From positions 62,001 to 126,000 of the forward strand of contig CANMVY010000004.1 in NCBI GenBank assembly GCA_947501265.1: 64,000 nucleotides of DNA, in the 5' to 3' direction. The notes under the pieces were generated by a model. It had not been told where the DNA came from. It did not search any database and worked only from the letters and a program-made list of their open reading frames with translations. Every line of letters begins with the position of its first letter. Positions within the stretch are counted from its first letter, which is position 1. The stretch comes from Bacteroidota bacterium. Its GTDB lineage: Bacteria; Bacteroidota; Bacteroidia; UBA7662; CANHCV01. Below, in pieces: positions 9,227 to 19,683 of this stretch. Made by a program: the position numbers and the translations under genes.

Positions 9227-9571
9227 TTACTTTACTGAACCGATAACGGCTTTGAAAGCATCAGGGTGGTTCATTGCTAGGTCAGCTAAAACCTTACGGT
9301 TCAAACCAACATTAGCTGCGTGAACTTTTCCCATGAATTGGCTGTAGCTTAATCCCTCGATACGAGCACCGGCATTGATACGCGCAATCCACAAAGAGCG
9401 GAAATTGCGTTTTTTGGTGCGGCGATCGCGGTAGGCATACTTTAAACCTTTTTCAACCGCATTCTTTGCTACGGTGTACACAGAATGACGGGCTAAGAAG
9501 TAGCCTTTCGCCATATCCATGATTTTTCTTCTCCTTCTACGAGATGCAACGGTGTTTACTGAACGTGGCAT
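9227..9571 (-). CDS. rplT: 50S ribosomal protein bL20
   Basis: Large-subunit assembly protein, 114 aa, with the typical basic N terminus ([28 protein letters not shown] is spread over residues 11-38) and a conserved ALxxHPxxFxxxV-like C terminus ([16 protein letters not shown]). It is last in the infC-rpmI-rplT order found across bacteria. L20 autoregulates this operon in other phyla; no such leader is evident here. Confidence 0.97.
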   Translation of the reverse strand: MPRSVNTVASRRRRRKIMDMAKGYFLARHSVYTVAKNAVEKGLKYAYRDRRTKKRNFRSLWIARINAGARIEGLSYSQFMGKVHAANVGLNRKVLADLAMNHPDAFKAVIGSVK

Positions 9572-9628
9572 AATTTATCCTTTCTAAGATTTCAGTGGTT
9601 ATTTAACGCTTTGGTACTGAATCTTGGT

Positions 9629-9823
9629 TTAAATGTTTAACAATCTTTCTACACGTGGCATATCAGCGGTAGATACCAAACCATCGTGAGCCAAACGACG
9701 CTTACGCTTGGTTGACTTCTTGGTCAAAATGTGATTTTTAAACGCGTGCTTGCGCTTAATCTTGCCAGTTCCGGTAAGGCGAAACCTCTTTTTGGCACCG
9801 GAATTTGTTTTCATCTTAGGCAT
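9629..9823 (-). CDS. rpmI: 50S ribosomal protein bL35
   Basis: 64-residue basic protein beginning [20 protein letters not shown], which is diagnostic of bL35. It lies between infC (12 bases upstream) and rplT (57 bases downstream). Confidence 0.97.
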   Translation of the reverse strand: MPKMKTNSGAKKRFRLTGTGKIKRKHAFKNHILTKKSTKRKRRLAHDGLVSTADMPRVERLLNI

Positions 9824-9835
9824 AACAATGAATTT

Positions 9836-10396
9836 TTATTTTTTTACGCTTTTAGGGTCAATAATTACGAACATGCGCTTTCCTTCAAGTTTAGGAAGGG
9901 CTTCAACTTTACCCAAATCCACTAACTCTTGAACAAATTTCAACAACAACAATTCACCACGATCTTTGTGAACGATGGTACGTCCGCGGAAGTGCACATA
10001 AGCACGAACTTTGGAACCTTCTTGCAAAAATTTGCGCGCATGATTGATCTTAAACTCGAAATCGTGATCGTCGGTATTCGGACCAAAACGAATTTCTTTA
10101 ACAACGGTTTTCGCCGTTTTCGCTTTCAGTTCTTTTTCTTTCTTCTTTTTTTCAAACAAGAACTTCTTGTAATCAACAATTCGGCAAACAGGTGGATTGG
10201 CGTTTTCGGTAATTAATACCAAATCCATTTCCAATTCTTGTGCTTTTGCTAAAGCTTTTTGAGTTGAAAAAATCCCATCTTCCTCCTCTCCCAAACCTAC
10301 AACACGCACCTCCGGTACACGAATTTCATCGTTGAGAGCATGTTCGTATTCAGGTTTCCGAGGTCCCCTGAAATTTCTTTGGTTTGGATACGCCAT
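9836..10396 (-). CDS. infC: Translation initiation factor IF-3
   Basis: Binds the 30S subunit and proofreads initiator tRNA and start codon choice. The 186-aa protein has the N-domain (about 15-90, NDEIRVPEVRVVG) and C-domain (IRFGPNTDDHDFEFKINHARKFL). It uses an ordinary ATG rather than the AUU start that E. coli uses for autoregulation. That ATG overlaps the thrS stop by one base (TAATG), implying coupled translation. Confidence 0.96.
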   Translation of the reverse strand: MAYPNQRNFRGPRKPEYEHALNDEIRVPEVRVVGLGEEEDGIFSTQKALAKAQELEMDLVLITENANPPVCRIVDYKKFLFEKKKKEKELKAKTAKTVVKEIRFGPNTDDHDFEFKINHARKFLQEGSKVRAYVHFRGRTIVHKDRGELLLLKFVQELVDLGKVEALPKLEGKRMFVIIDPKSVKK

Positions 10397-12336
10397 TAAT
10401 GTTGGTTCAGTTCTTTGTTGATTTCGTTTTGAAGCAATTCTTTGAATGCTTCCATCGACATCGATCCAAGATCACCTTCGCCCCGTTTGCGTACGCTAAC
10501 GGTTCCGTTTTGGGCCTCATTTTCCCCTACAATAAGCATAAAGGGCATTTTTGAAGTCTCCGCATCACGGATTTTGCGACCAATTTTCTCATCCCGATGG
10601 TCAATCGAACCGCGAAGTTCGTAAATATTTAGGAATTTTGAAACTTTTTCTGCGTAATCATTGAATTTTTCTGAAATCGGCAACAAGGTAAACTGCTGAT
10701 TGGTGAGCCAAAGTGGAAAATGACCGCCGCAATGTTCCAACAAAACCGCTACAAATCGCTCCATCGATCCGAAAGGTGCACGGTGAATCATCACGGGGCG
10801 GTGTTTCATGTTATCGCTTCCGGTATACTCCAATTCAAATCGTTCCGGCAAATTGTAATCAACCTGAATCGTTCCCAATTGCCAACGACGTCCCAGGGCA
10901 TCTTTCACCATAAAATCCAACTTGGGGCCATAAAACGCAGCCTCTCCAAGCTCGGTTACCGTGCGCAAACCTTTTTCTTGGGCGGCTTCCACAATGGCTC
11001 GTTCGGCCTGTTCCCAAAATTCATCTTTACCAATGTATTTTTCCTTGTTCTCTGGATCGCGCAATGAAATTTGAGCGGTGTAATCTTGGAAACCCAACGA
11101 TTTGAAAACGTACAACACCAAATCAATTACCTTGATGAACTCATCTTTCACCTGATCGTTGCGGCAAAACAAATGCGCATCATCTTGGGTAAATCCACGT
11201 ACTCGTGTCAATCCATGCAATTCACCGCTCTGTTCGTACCTGTAAACGGTTCCGAACTCCGCAAAGCGCAAAGGCAAATCTTTGTAACTGCGCGGACGAC
11301 TTTTATAAATTTCGCAATGGTGAGGGCAGTTCATGGGTTTAAGGAAGTACTCCTCCCCTTCTTCCGGCGTATGAATCGGTTGGAAAGAATCCTTTCCATA
11401 TTTGGCGTAGTGGCCGGAAGTTACATAAAGTTCTTTGTTTCCAATGTGTGGCGTTACCACCGGCAAATACCCCGCCGCCGTTTGCGCACGTTTTAAAAAT
11501 TGCTCCAAACGATCGCGAAGCATGGCTCCATTGGGCAACCACAACGGCAATCCTTTTCCCACTTTCTCAGAAAAAGCGAATAAATCCAACTCTTGTCCCA
11601 ATTTGCGGTGATCGCGCTTTTTCGCCTCTTCCAACAACTCCAAGTGCTGCTTCAATTCATCCTGCTTAGGAAACGTAATGGCATACAAACGGGTTAATTG
11701 CTTGTTTTTCTCGTTCCCTCTCCAATACGCTCCGGCCAAACTCAAGATTTTCACTGCTTTAATGAAGCCAGTTCTTGGAAGATGTGGACCTCGGCACAAA
11801 TCGGTGAAATGACCCTGTTCATAAAAAGTGATTTGGCCATCCGCTAAATCACGAAGCAATTCCAATTTATAGGGATCACCTTTCTCTTCGAAATAAGCGA
11901 TAGCATCTGCTTTTGAAACTTCTTTACGGATGTAAGGCGAATCATTTTTCGCCAACTCCTTCATCTTCTGCTCGATGGCTTCGAAATCATTTGAAGTCAA
12001 TACACGATCACCGAAGTCGATATCGTAGTAAAATCCGTTTTCAATGGGTGGACCAATCCCCAGTTGAATACCTGGGTACAACGCTTCCAAAGCCTCGGCC
12101 ATCAAGTGGGCCGAAGAGTGCCAGAAGGTTTGCTTCCCTTCGTTATCGTCCCATTTCAATAGGCGGATGGAAGCATTTTCATGAATAGGTCGCGTGAGAT
12201 CCCAAACGGTTCCATTGACTTCAATCGCCAGCACAACGCGTGCCAGTCCTTCGCTGATGCTCTGAGCAATTTGAAGTCCGGTAATTCCGGCTTCGTAGTT
12301 CCGTACGGAACCATCGGGTAAGGTAATGTGAATCAT
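10396..12336 (-). CDS. thrS: Threonyl-tRNA synthetase
   Basis: Class II synthetase charging tRNA-Thr. It has an N-terminal TGS domain (1-61), the editing domain with HSSAH (His73, His77) and the distal zinc-site Cys/His motif LCRGPHLPR. The class II catalytic core contains NCPHHCEIY and [20 protein letters not shown], and a C-terminal anticodon-binding domain follows. The 646 aa are full length. The start overlaps the stop of the upstream TPR lipoprotein gene by one base, and the end overlaps infC likewise, so the three genes form a translationally linked unit. Confidence 0.97.
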   Translation of the reverse strand: MIHITLPDGSVRNYEAGITGLQIAQSISEGLARVVLAIEVNGTVWDLTRPIHENASIRLLKWDDNEGKQTFWHSSAHLMAEALEALYPGIQLGIGPPIENGFYYDIDFGDRVLTSNDFEAIEQKMKELAKNDSPYIRKEVSKADAIAYFEEKGDPYKLELLRDLADGQITFYEQGHFTDLCRGPHLPRTGFIKAVKILSLAGAYWRGNEKNKQLTRLYAITFPKQDELKQHLELLEEAKKRDHRKLGQELDLFAFSEKVGKGLPLWLPNGAMLRDRLEQFLKRAQTAAGYLPVVTPHIGNKELYVTSGHYAKYGKDSFQPIHTPEEGEEYFLKPMNCPHHCEIYKSRPRSYKDLPLRFAEFGTVYRYEQSGELHGLTRVRGFTQDDAHLFCRNDQVKDEFIKVIDLVLYVFKSLGFQDYTAQISLRDPENKEKYIGKDEFWEQAERAIVEAAQEKGLRTVTELGEAAFYGPKLDFMVKDALGRRWQLGTIQVDYNLPERFELEYTGSDNMKHRPVMIHRAPFGSMERFVAVLLEHCGGHFPLWLTNQQFTLLPISEKFNDYAEKVSKFLNIYELRGSIDHRDEKIGRKIRDAETSKMPFMLIVGENEAQNGTVSVRKRGEGDLGSMSMEAFKELLQNEINKELNQH

Positions 12337-13418
12337 TAGTTTTGGGATTTCATTCGACCCAAGGCTTGGAGCACATCGGGTTCATTGGGGTATTGCAATA
12401 AGATTTTTCGGTAATCGCGGGCCGATTGGAATAAATCGCCCATTTCCTCGAAAGCCATGGCTCGGCCTTTCAGTGCTGGAGCATAGGTGCTGTCGAATTG
12501 AAGAATTTTGGTAAAATCTTTCTCAGAATTCTGCCAATTTTTTAGTGCGAAAAAGCAAACCGCACGGTTGTACAAGGCATCGACTTGAGTGGGGTAAACC
12601 TTCAAAATTCGATCGTAATCGATTTTTGCCCGCTCCCAATCCTGCAAATTTTGGTGCAACAATCCGCGGGCATACAAGGCTTCATCGTTAAAAGAGTCCA
12701 CCTGAATGGCATTGCTTAAATAAGAAATAGCAATTCTCTTGGCATCATCCGTTTGCAGGGTATCTTTAAAAGCACCTCCAAAAAGTTGACCTAACTGCAA
12801 GTAAGCCGAGTAATAGCTGGGATCTACTTCTATGGCCGTTTGAAAACTGGAAATAGCGAATTTGTAGTTGGTTTCTTCCAAATAAATCATTCCCTTCCAA
12901 AAATAAGCTTCTGGAAGTTGAGCATTTTTTTTCAAAGCGTCGTTGAGAAAAGAAAATGCTAACAAATGATTTTTGAAATCTGGATTACAGATGAAGGTAT
13001 TCTTGGCTTTTTTGATGAGGATTTCAGGATTTAGAGAATCCAATTTCTGGGCTTTTTGAAGAAAAAGGTTTGCATCGGCGCACGATGATTTCACGGCCAT
13101 TTTAAGGTAGATGTCGGAAAGCAACAACATATACGCAGCGTTATTGGAATCCAATTTTTGAAGCCGTTTCATGTCTTCCAGCGCCCCGATGGGGTCGCCA
13201 TAAAAAAGGCGCTTTTGAGCCCGTTGAAAAAGTGTTGAGGCCGTTGCGCCTTTTTTGTTCAACAAGGTATCCAAACGGTAAAGGGGATGGATTTTTGAAT
13301 ACACCAAATTCGAATCGGCAGCGGTGGGCAAAATGGAAGATTTTCCTTCTTTGGAACCGCTGCAACTTGAAAGAATCAAGGCAAACAAAAATGTGAACAG
13401 AAATAAACCCTTTTTCAT
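12336..13418 (-). CDS. TPR-repeat lipoprotein
   Basis: 360 aa beginning [19 protein letters not shown], a lipoprotein signal with the lipid-accepting Cys in LSSC. The rest is alpha-helical with about seven TPR-like repeats (for example [40 protein letters not shown]). It is probably a protein-interaction scaffold on the periplasmic face of a membrane; the partner is unknown. A longer in-frame start 33 codons upstream exists but would bury the signal peptide. It heads the thrS/infC/rpmI/rplT operon, with a TATCTTTG element 7 bases before the ATG. Confidence 0.85.
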   Translation of the reverse strand: MKKGLFLFTFLFALILSSCSGSKEGKSSILPTAADSNLVYSKIHPLYRLDTLLNKKGATASTLFQRAQKRLFYGDPIGALEDMKRLQKLDSNNAAYMLLLSDIYLKMAVKSSCADANLFLQKAQKLDSLNPEILIKKAKNTFICNPDFKNHLLAFSFLNDALKKNAQLPEAYFWKGMIYLEETNYKFAISSFQTAIEVDPSYYSAYLQLGQLFGGAFKDTLQTDDAKRIAISYLSNAIQVDSFNDEALYARGLLHQNLQDWERAKIDYDRILKVYPTQVDALYNRAVCFFALKNWQNSEKDFTKILQFDSTYAPALKGRAMAFEEMGDLFQSARDYRKILLQYPNEPDVLQALGRMKSQN

Positions 13419-13425
13419 CAGTTTG

Positions 13426-13433
13426 CAAAGATA
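13426..13433 (-). promoter_or_regulatory. -7 element of the TPR-lipoprotein/thrS operon
   Basis: Minus-strand TATCTTTG matches TAnnTTTG perfectly and sits 7 bases before the ATG at 13418, predicting a leader of only a few bases. A TTTG lies 24 bases further upstream (13461-13458), slightly long for a -33 partner. Confidence 0.6.
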
Positions 13434-13503
13434 GCCACCAATAGGAAAAGGATGGTTCAAAAATTTGGAAACGCTTCTATACGGCTCTTCGTTTTTCTCA
13501 TTC

Positions 13504-13511
13504 GAATTTTG
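13504..13511 (+). promoter_or_regulatory. -7 element abutting comF
   Basis: GAATTTTG (one mismatch) is followed by TCCC and the ATG at 13516, the same four-base spacing seen at other genes in the window. Confidence 0.4.
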
Positions 13512-13515
13512 TCCC

Positions 13516-14217
13516 ATGAAAAAGATGCTCCGAACTTGGATTCAAGACCTCGGCAATTGCCTATACCCCAAAATTTGCCCGGTTTGCAAATCGCCCATAA
13601 GAACCTGGAACCGATTTCTGTGCTACCCTTGCCACAAAAATTTGGCTTACACCCACTCTTGGAAAATGAATCAGCATCCCATGCATGCCATTTTTTGGGG
13701 CAGAGTTCCCATTCAACGCATCGATGCTTTGTTCCACTACCGAAAAAATTCACCCATTCAAACCATTTTGCATCGCATCAAATACCATCATTACCCCGAA
13801 TTGGCCGAAGAATTGGGAAGATATTACGGGAATTATTTGGCCAAATCAGGGAAGTACCAAGAGGTTGATTGGCTCGTTCCAATTCCCATGCACCCTAAGA
13901 AAGAACGGGAGCGAGGATACAACCAAGCCACTTGCTTCGCAAAAGGGCTATCGGAGTCGTTAAAGATTCCCATCCACCAAAATATCATTCATAAATCGAT
14001 GATTAGCAACTCCCAAACCAAAAAAAATCGATCGGAAAGGAACCGTGAATTGGCCCAAAGCTTTTCTTTAAATCCGCGATTTCGAAGAAAAAATCAACAT
14101 TTTATTTTGGTTGATGATGTTCTCACCACCGGCGCCACCTTGGATGCCGCTGCTTCTCAGCTACTGAAAATAAAGGGCGCTAAAGTAAGCATCGTTACTT
14201 TAGCCGTGGTAATTTGA
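13516..14217 (+). CDS. comF: ComF family phosphoribosyltransferase-like protein
   Basis: Cytoplasmic protein of 233 aa related to ComF/GntX, linked in other bacteria to handling of DNA taken up by transformation. An N-terminal zinc finger (CPVCKSP and CYPC) is followed by a PRTase fold with the PRPP-binding motif ILVDDVLTTGAT. RGYNQA, typical of the family, is also present. The start MKKMLRTW is preferred over one 17 codons upstream because of the -7 element at 13504. It is divergent from the TPR-lipoprotein operon. The biochemical activity is unproven for the family. Confidence 0.85.
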   Translation: MKKMLRTWIQDLGNCLYPKICPVCKSPIRTWNRFLCYPCHKNLAYTHSWKMNQHPMHAIFWGRVPIQRIDALFHYRKNSPIQTILHRIKYHHYPELAEELGRYYGNYLAKSGKYQEVDWLVPIPMHPKKERERGYNQATCFAKGLSESLKIPIHQNIIHKSMISNSQTKKNRSERNRELAQSFSLNPRFRRKNQHFILVDDVLTTGATLDAAASQLLKIKGAKVSIVTLAVVI

Positions 14218-14228
14218 TCGGCTACCCT

Positions 14229-14236
14229 TATTTTTG
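14229..14236 (+). promoter_or_regulatory. -7 element of the subtilase/sigma operon
   Basis: TATTTTTG is a perfect TAnnTTTG match, followed by TTTC and the ATG at 14241. It gives this three-gene unit its own promoter immediately after the comF stop at 14217. Confidence 0.6.
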
Positions 14237-14240
14237 TTTC

Positions 14241-17200
14241 ATGCTGAAGTACATCGCTCTTTTTCTTTTATTTACTTCTACCCTACTTAAGGCTCAAGAT
14301 GTTAACCCTCGACTGAATGCCTTTTTCAGCAAAACCTACCAAATTGCAGTTCTCAACCACGATTCTTCATCCAAAGTGGTGGTCTATGCTCAAGGGAATA
14401 AACAAAAAATTTTCAATCAATTGGAGAAGTGGGGAATTCCTACGGCAACTCAATACGGAAACGTTTACCGATTTGAATTGCCGGCAATTCGACTTTTGGA
14501 TTTAGCGCGAACAGATGGAATAATCGTTTTGGAGGAAGGCCGAAAAAGTGCTAGTGCCTTGGATGATTCAGCCCGATTTAACAGCCGAGTAGATTCGGTT
14601 TTTTCCGGTCAAGGAAAATTAAGTAGTTCTTACACCGGAAAAGGAGTCATCATGGGAATCGTTGATTCTGGCGTTGATTACACCCACGGAGATTTCCGCA
14701 ACCCCGGCGATTCATTAACCCGAATTCTGCGATTTTACGATTACAACGTTACCCCTCCTCGCGCCTATTCGCAATCACAAGTCAATCAGAATATCAGCAA
14801 CCCAACTATCCCCATCGATGATAGTTGGCATGGAACCCACGTGGCAGGGGTTGCGGTAGGAAACGGGAATGCCTATGCTCGATTTCGTGGGATTGCTCCG
14901 GAAGCTTCGCTGCTCGTTTCTGATTTAACGCCAGAACAATGGTTCGATGATATCATTACTTCCACCGATTCCATGTTTGCATTTGCATCTTCCCAGCAAA
15001 AGCCATGCGTCATCAATTTGTCTCTAGGTTCCAATTATGGGCCTCACGATGGAACAGACAGTTATTCGCAAGCGTTGGAGGCCTTGGTAAAAGCCGATTC
15101 CGGCAGGGCCATCGTAATCGCTGCAGGTAATTCCACCACCCTCTTCCCTCACTTGGGCTACACGCTTTCCAATGACACCAATTTTACCTATTTAACGGCT
15201 TCAACGGCCTATCCTGTTTACACCCAAACGTACATTCAGGCAACGCAAACAAATGCTCGTTTTAGAATTAGCTTGGATACGTTGGGCTCCGGATCGAAGT
15301 ACCGCCGATTTGCTTCAAGTCCTTTCCGAAGCATCAGCAACATCCCTTCCACCGGAGTAAAAGATACCTTACGACACCCCAATCAAACACCGTACTGCAT
15401 CGTTACAACTTACGCCTCGAACTATACCAACAATCGGGTTTTGATTGAACACGAAATCGCCTATTTGAATCCAACAGGATTAAAAACCCCATTGTACCGT
15501 TTCGAAGCGACTGGAAGTGGCTCATTTCATTTGTGGACGGAGGACGGAAGAATGGTTACGAACACCACCACCATTGGGCGAGCGTTTCCCGATTCTTCCA
15601 AATACCGGCGGCCCGATGATCGGCACAACATGGCAGGCTATTTCAATTGCGCTCGAGACTTAATTGCCGTAGCTAATTACACCGCACGCTCGGCTTGGAT
15701 TCCCTGTGGAACAACCGCCGATCAATCGTTGAGCCAAATTGCTGGAAGCATTTCGTTCAACAGCAGTTTTGGACCCAACGTCGACGGTTTTCAAAAGCCC
15801 GACATTGGTGGAGCCGGCGACAACACCATGGGAGCGCGTTCCAGCAATGTTCCAACTCCCGACAATCGTGCCACCATCGGTTGTTTCCACCGTCGAGCAC
15901 GAGGAACAAGCAATGCTGCAGCGGTGATCACCGGAGCGCTTTGCTTGTATTTTCAAGCGAATCCAACTGCCGGGTGGGCAGCCATCAAACAAGATTTAAT
16001 TCAAACCGCTCTGCGAGATGGATTTACAGGATCTACACCCAATTCATTGTGGGGGTATGGCAAGCTGAATGCCATGGCCTTTGTGGAAGCGGGACAAAAT
16101 CGTTCTTGCCGTAATCTTCAAGGCGTTTCGAGGTTAAAAATTCAGGTGAATTCCCTTAAGGATTCCATTTGTGCTGGCGAAAGTTTACCTATTTCCGCCG
16201 CTGCGCAAGGAAATCAACTTTCGTACCGATGGTTAAATGGAGGAAATACCACCAATTCCATTCAAGTTCAGCAAGCTGGTTCCTATCGGGTGATGGTGCA
16301 AGATGCAACGGGTTGCACCGATACCTCCACAGCAAAAGTGATCTACAGCAAACCCGGTTTTGTTGGAACGATTACCGGAACCACCAAACGAATCGGTTCT
16401 CAAATGCAATTAGCATCCTCTGCAGCAAACTGGGAATGGCAATTTTCAAATGGAAGTGCGTTTTCAACCTTAACGGGATCTGCTAACCAACGAAGTTGGA
16501 TAGCCACCCAAAACGGACAATACCTCACAGCATTATTTCACCCCAACGGTTGCACTTCCTATTCCGATACGTTCATTATTTTCGCTCCCCCATCGGGCCA
16601 ATACGATTGGGTGATGGGGTTAAATTCCAATTCAAGAGCCCGCATTACGCACCTAACTGCCTATGGCAATCAACTTTTTTGGGCGGGCGTGTACGAAGAT
16701 TCACTTTTAATAGGCTCAACGGTTTATCGATGCAAAGGTCCCCGCAAATCCAACGCTTTCCTTTTATCTACCGATTTGGCAGGCAATCATTTGTGGTTCC
16801 AAGAATTTACCGGAATTTACGATGAGGAGTTTACGGCCTTAACCGTTTCTCCAAACGGCAAAATTTGGGCCTCAGCAAAATTTAAATCGAGCTTTACTTA
16901 CGCTCAATCCACTACATCCAACCAAAGTTCTATCAACCAAAACTGTGTTTTGTTGGAAATTGATAAAACCTCTGGAATAGATCTAAAGAGATGGATTCTA
17001 CCAGGCAATTCTAACCGAAGAATCACCTCCATGGTGTGCGATAGCGCCGAGAACATTTATTTGGGAGGATGGTACAATGGACAGGTTTTCAATCACTCCA
17101 GTTTGGGAGAAATTGACCTGTTTGTTTCAAAAATTGACTCGAATTTTCAGTTGGGATGGTCCAAATCTGAAGGAGGAGTAAATCAAGATGTTTGCACCCA

Positions 17201-18335
17201 GATTTACCATCAAAACGGGAAAATTTTTGGAACCGGTTATTTTGGCGCGATGCGAACTCCGGGTGCTTTTGGCTTATCCTCATCAGGTACCTACAACGGG
17301 TTGTTTTTTGAATTAAACGCCTCAACAGGAAATGGAATTGGAGCTGAAAACATCGGTGGAAGTGGATTGGAATACGTTTGGGCCCTAACGGGGAACGGAA
17401 AGGATAAAATTTGGATTACGGGGTCGATGAGTAGGGACTTAATCCTTCGGAATCAACGATTGACCAACGCAACGGGCGAAGATTTCTTCTTGGCTGAATG
17501 GAATGAAGGAGGCCGAAATTGGAATTGGATTCGCAGAAGTTCTATGGGTGGTTTTGAACGAATGACTCACCTTCAATTCTCTCAAAATCAATTGTTTTTA
17601 GGTGGATATGTTGGAAATCAATTTCAGTTTGATCAAATTACCACCACATCGCCCAATTCCATCAACGGAATTCTAGGAAGTATCGATACCTTGGGCAATG
17701 CGCTTTGGTGGTTACGCCCAAGTCCGTCAGCGGGGAATTTAGCAACAGCGTTTTGGGCGCATCAAAATAAATTTTATTTCGGTGGGTACCAATCGGGAAG
17801 TACGCAATACGGAGTTCATTCCCTCAACCAATCCAACGGACTAACCGCCGTTATGGGAGCCACTTCTCAAACCAATAATACCGTTCAAACTCCAACGAAA
17901 GTAGAGCGGCAACGGCATCTTCCACTAGAAATTTTCCCCAATTACCTTCTCGAAAATGGAGAATTATCTTTCCTTGAATCGGCTCCACAAACCATTTCGG
18001 TTAACCAACAGCCACCGGAGGCGGGAAAGCAACGCATTCCCATTTTTTCCTCTACCCAACACGTACAAGCGAGTTGGGAAAACGGCGGTTTCTTTGAAAT
18101 TACTTGGAATGAAAACGCATCCTTGCCTAAAACCACAATTCCTTGGGATGGGAATCAATTTACTTTGGAACAACCTGCAAACTGGAGCATCATAAACATG
18201 CAAGGTCAAGTCGTTTTCACCACATTCGAATCCATGAATTTCATTCCTCCAACACTTCCAAAAGGAATTTATTGGATGGAAGCTAAAGTGAAAAATGGCG
18301 ATCGGTTCGCGTTAAAAATCTGCTTGGGAGAATGA
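14241..18335 (+). CDS. Secreted subtilisin-like (S8) serine protease with C-terminal sorting-like domain
   Basis: 1364 aa with signal peptide MLKYIALFLLFTSTLLKAQ. The catalytic triad is Asp142 (GIVDSGVDYTHGD), His197 (WHGTHVAG) and Ser557 (GTSNAAA). About 200 residues containing a beta-rich insert separate the AAGNST oxyanion region from the Ser motif. A PKD/Ig-like module (SICAGESLPISA...GCTDTS) follows, then about 600 residues of repeated beta-propeller-like blades (GSTVY, LAGNHLWF, LGWSKSEGG). The C terminus (WSIINMQGQVVF...LPKGIYWMEAKV) resembles a T9SS type A sorting domain, although the usual YPNP strand is degenerate. The last codons overlap the sigma factor start (ATGA). A start nine codons upstream (TTG) is rejected because the promoter element overlaps it. 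Confidence 0.87.
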   Translation: MLKYIALFLLFTSTLLKAQDVNPRLNAFFSKTYQIAVLNHDSSSKVVVYAQGNKQKIFNQLEKWGIPTATQYGNVYRFELPAIRLLDLARTDGIIVLEEGRKSASALDDSARFNSRVDSVFSGQGKLSSSYTGKGVIMGIVDSGVDYTHGDFRNPGDSLTRILRFYDYNVTPPRAYSQSQVNQNISNPTIPIDDSWHGTHVAGVAVGNGNAYARFRGIAPEASLLVSDLTPEQWFDDIITSTDSMFAFASSQQKPCVINLSLGSNYGPHDGTDSYSQALEALVKADSGRAIVIAAGNSTTLFPHLGYTLSNDTNFTYLTASTAYPVYTQTYIQATQTNARFRISLDTLGSGSKYRRFASSPFRSISNIPSTGVKDTLRHPNQTPYCIVTTYASNYTNNRVLIEHEIAYLNPTGLKTPLYRFEATGSGSFHLWTEDGRMVTNTTTIGRAFPDSSKYRRPDDRHNMAGYFNCARDLIAVANYTARSAWIPCGTTADQSLSQIAGSISFNSSFGPNVDGFQKPDIGGAGDNTMGARSSNVPTPDNRATIGCFHRRARGTSNAAAVITGALCLYFQANPTAGWAAIKQDLIQTALRDGFTGSTPNSLWGYGKLNAMAFVEAGQNRSCRNLQGVSRLKIQVNSLKDSICAGESLPISAAAQGNQLSYRWLNGGNTTNSIQVQQAGSYRVMVQDATGCTDTSTAKVIYSKPGFVGTITGTTKRIGSQMQLASSAANWEWQFSNGSAFSTLTGSANQRSWIATQNGQYLTALFHPNGCTSYSDTFIIFAPPSGQYDWVMGLNSNSRARITHLTAYGNQLFWAGVYEDSLLIGSTVYRCKGPRKSNAFLLSTDLAGNHLWFQEFTGIYDEEFTALTVSPNGKIWASAKFKSSFTYAQSTTSNQSSINQNCVLLEIDKTSGIDLKRWILPGNSNRRITSMVCDSAENIYLGGWYNGQVFNHSSLGEIDLFVSKIDSNFQLGWSKSEGGVNQDVCTQIYHQNGKIFGTGYFGAMRTPGAFGLSSSGTYNGLFFELNASTGNGIGAENIGGSGLEYVWALTGNGKDKIWITGSMSRDLILRNQRLTNATGEDFFLAEWNEGGRNWNWIRRSSMGGFERMTHLQFSQNQLFLGGYVGNQFQFDQITTTSPNSINGILGSIDTLGNALWWLRPSPSAGNLATAFWAHQNKFYFGGYQSGSTQYGVHSLNQSNGLTAVMGATSQTNNTVQTPTKVERQRHLPLEIFPNYLLENGELSFLESAPQTISVNQQPPEAGKQRIPIFSSTQHVQASWENGGFFEITWNENASLPKTTIPWDGNQFTLEQPANWSIINMQGQVVFTTFESMNFIPPTLPKGIYWMEAKVKNGDRFALKICLGE

Positions 18336-18883
18336 AAAGTCTTTCCCATTCCGAATTGATGAAGGCCTATTGCCAAGATCAAAATACCGATGCTTTAGCG
18401 GAATTATTTCGGCGAATTTTACACCTTTCGATGGGGATTTCCATGAAATACCTCAAAAACAAAATGGACGCAGAAGATTTGGTTTCCGACTTGTATTTAA
18501 AATTGCAGGTTGATCTCTGCCGTTTCAACATTTTGGATTTTCCGGCATGGGTAAGCATGGTGACCAAAAACATGGCATTATCTCAATTGAGAAGTAAATC
18601 AAGAAAACCACAGGAAGAATCTTTGGAGAATTTTGTGGAAATAGGCAGTACCGATCATCTGTTAGAAGTGGAAGAAAAAGAAACCTTGCTTTTGTGTTTG
18701 GAGCAATGCCTAGAACAGTTGCAAGGAAACCAAAAGCGGTGCATTTCTTTGTTCTTCCTGGAGAATAAATCGTATTCTGAGATTCAGGAAATAACCCAAT
18801 TGGATTTTAAATCGGTAAAAACCCACCTTCAAAATGGGAAGCGGATGCTTCGGTTATTGATGGAAAAACAAGGAAAATCATGA
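18332..18883 (+). CDS. Sigma-70 family (ECF-type) RNA polymerase sigma factor
   Basis: 183 aa. Region 2 is recognisable in MKYLKNKMDAEDLVSDLYLKL and region 4 helix-turn-helix in KSYSEIQEITQLDFKSVKTHLQNGKRML. It directs RNA polymerase to a specialised promoter set, unknown here. The start ATG overlaps the stop of the protease gene, and its own stop overlaps the next start (both ATGA). It is therefore translationally coupled to a secreted protease on one side and a membrane protein on the other. Confidence 0.88.
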   Translation: MKSLSHSELMKAYCQDQNTDALAELFRRILHLSMGISMKYLKNKMDAEDLVSDLYLKLQVDLCRFNILDFPAWVSMVTKNMALSQLRSKSRKPQEESLENFVEIGSTDHLLEVEEKETLLLCLEQCLEQLQGNQKRCISLFFLENKSYSEIQEITQLDFKSVKTHLQNGKRMLRLLMEKQGKS

Positions 18884-19683
18884 CCGATCGAAAATCATTT
18901 ATTCGCCGTGCCTCGCAGCAAAAACTTTCGGTTTCCTACGAAAAAGAAGCCGCTGATGGGTTGGATTATCTCGGGAACGAAGAAGAAATTGAAAACGCCT
19001 TGAACGACTTGGAAAAGAAACTGGGCATTTCGCCCAGCAATAAAAGGAAACTGACCTGGATGTGGGTTGCGGCAAGTTCGGTATTGGTGGTTTCCGCAAC
19101 AATTGTTTGGTTCTCAACCCGTCCTGTTCCTACCGAAATCGTGGCTCAAACCCAACAAAAATCGGAAGAAAAAAAGGTTCAGAATCAACTCGAATTCAGA
19201 AAAGACGCTGCACCGTCCGTTCCTTTGAAAAACATCGATCCTCCAAAGATTGCGAGTTACGAGGATGACATCGTTCCGACCGAAAATACAACCTTCAAAG
19301 AAGAAAGTCCCACAACCGAAAGCGTAGCCATGGGCCAAGTTCCTCCAACTCAAGGTTCACAACGTGAGATGATAACGGACGCTGATGATCAGGACAAAAG
19401 CTTAGCGGCAAGTGACGTTACGATGCCGAAAACACTGTCGGCTCCCAGAAAAATAGGGAAAGGAACGTGGGAAGATCAACTTCTGAAATGCGGTGTTTGG
19501 GACGGAAAGGAAAATTTGTTTCCTACAAGAATTCCAGCAACGGTGGTTGATGGCAAACTAAAAATAACGCGCACGAATCGGTTTTCGGAATCCAAGTGGA
19601 ACTCCCTCGATTCGTTAATTCAGAATTATTCAGAAAACGAACTGCGCAAAGGCAGCATCGAATTACTTCTTCCCTTGCGATAA
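18880..19683 (+). CDS. Single-pass membrane protein, putative anti-sigma factor
   Basis: 267 aa. About 58 charged cytoplasmic residues (NEEEIENALNDLEKKLG) precede one transmembrane helix at about 59-80 (WMWVAASSVLVVSATIVWF). A roughly 190-residue extracytoplasmic part follows, rich in Glu, Pro and Ser before a globular end (TWEDQLLKCGVWDG...). The topology and position right after a sigma gene are those of an anti-sigma factor. No HxxxCxxC zinc anti-sigma motif is present, so the assignment rests on context. Its 3' end overlaps the convergent small membrane protein gene by 21 bases. Confidence 0.55.
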   Translation: MTDRKSFIRRASQQKLSVSYEKEAADGLDYLGNEEEIENALNDLEKKLGISPSNKRKLTWMWVAASSVLVVSATIVWFSTRPVPTEIVAQTQQKSEEKKVQNQLEFRKDAAPSVPLKNIDPPKIASYEDDIVPTENTTFKEESPTTESVAMGQVPPTQGSQREMITDADDQDKSLAASDVTMPKTLSAPRKIGKGTWEDQLLKCGVWDGKENLFPTRIPATVVDGKLKITRTNRFSESKWNSLDSLIQNYSENELRKGSIELLLPLR

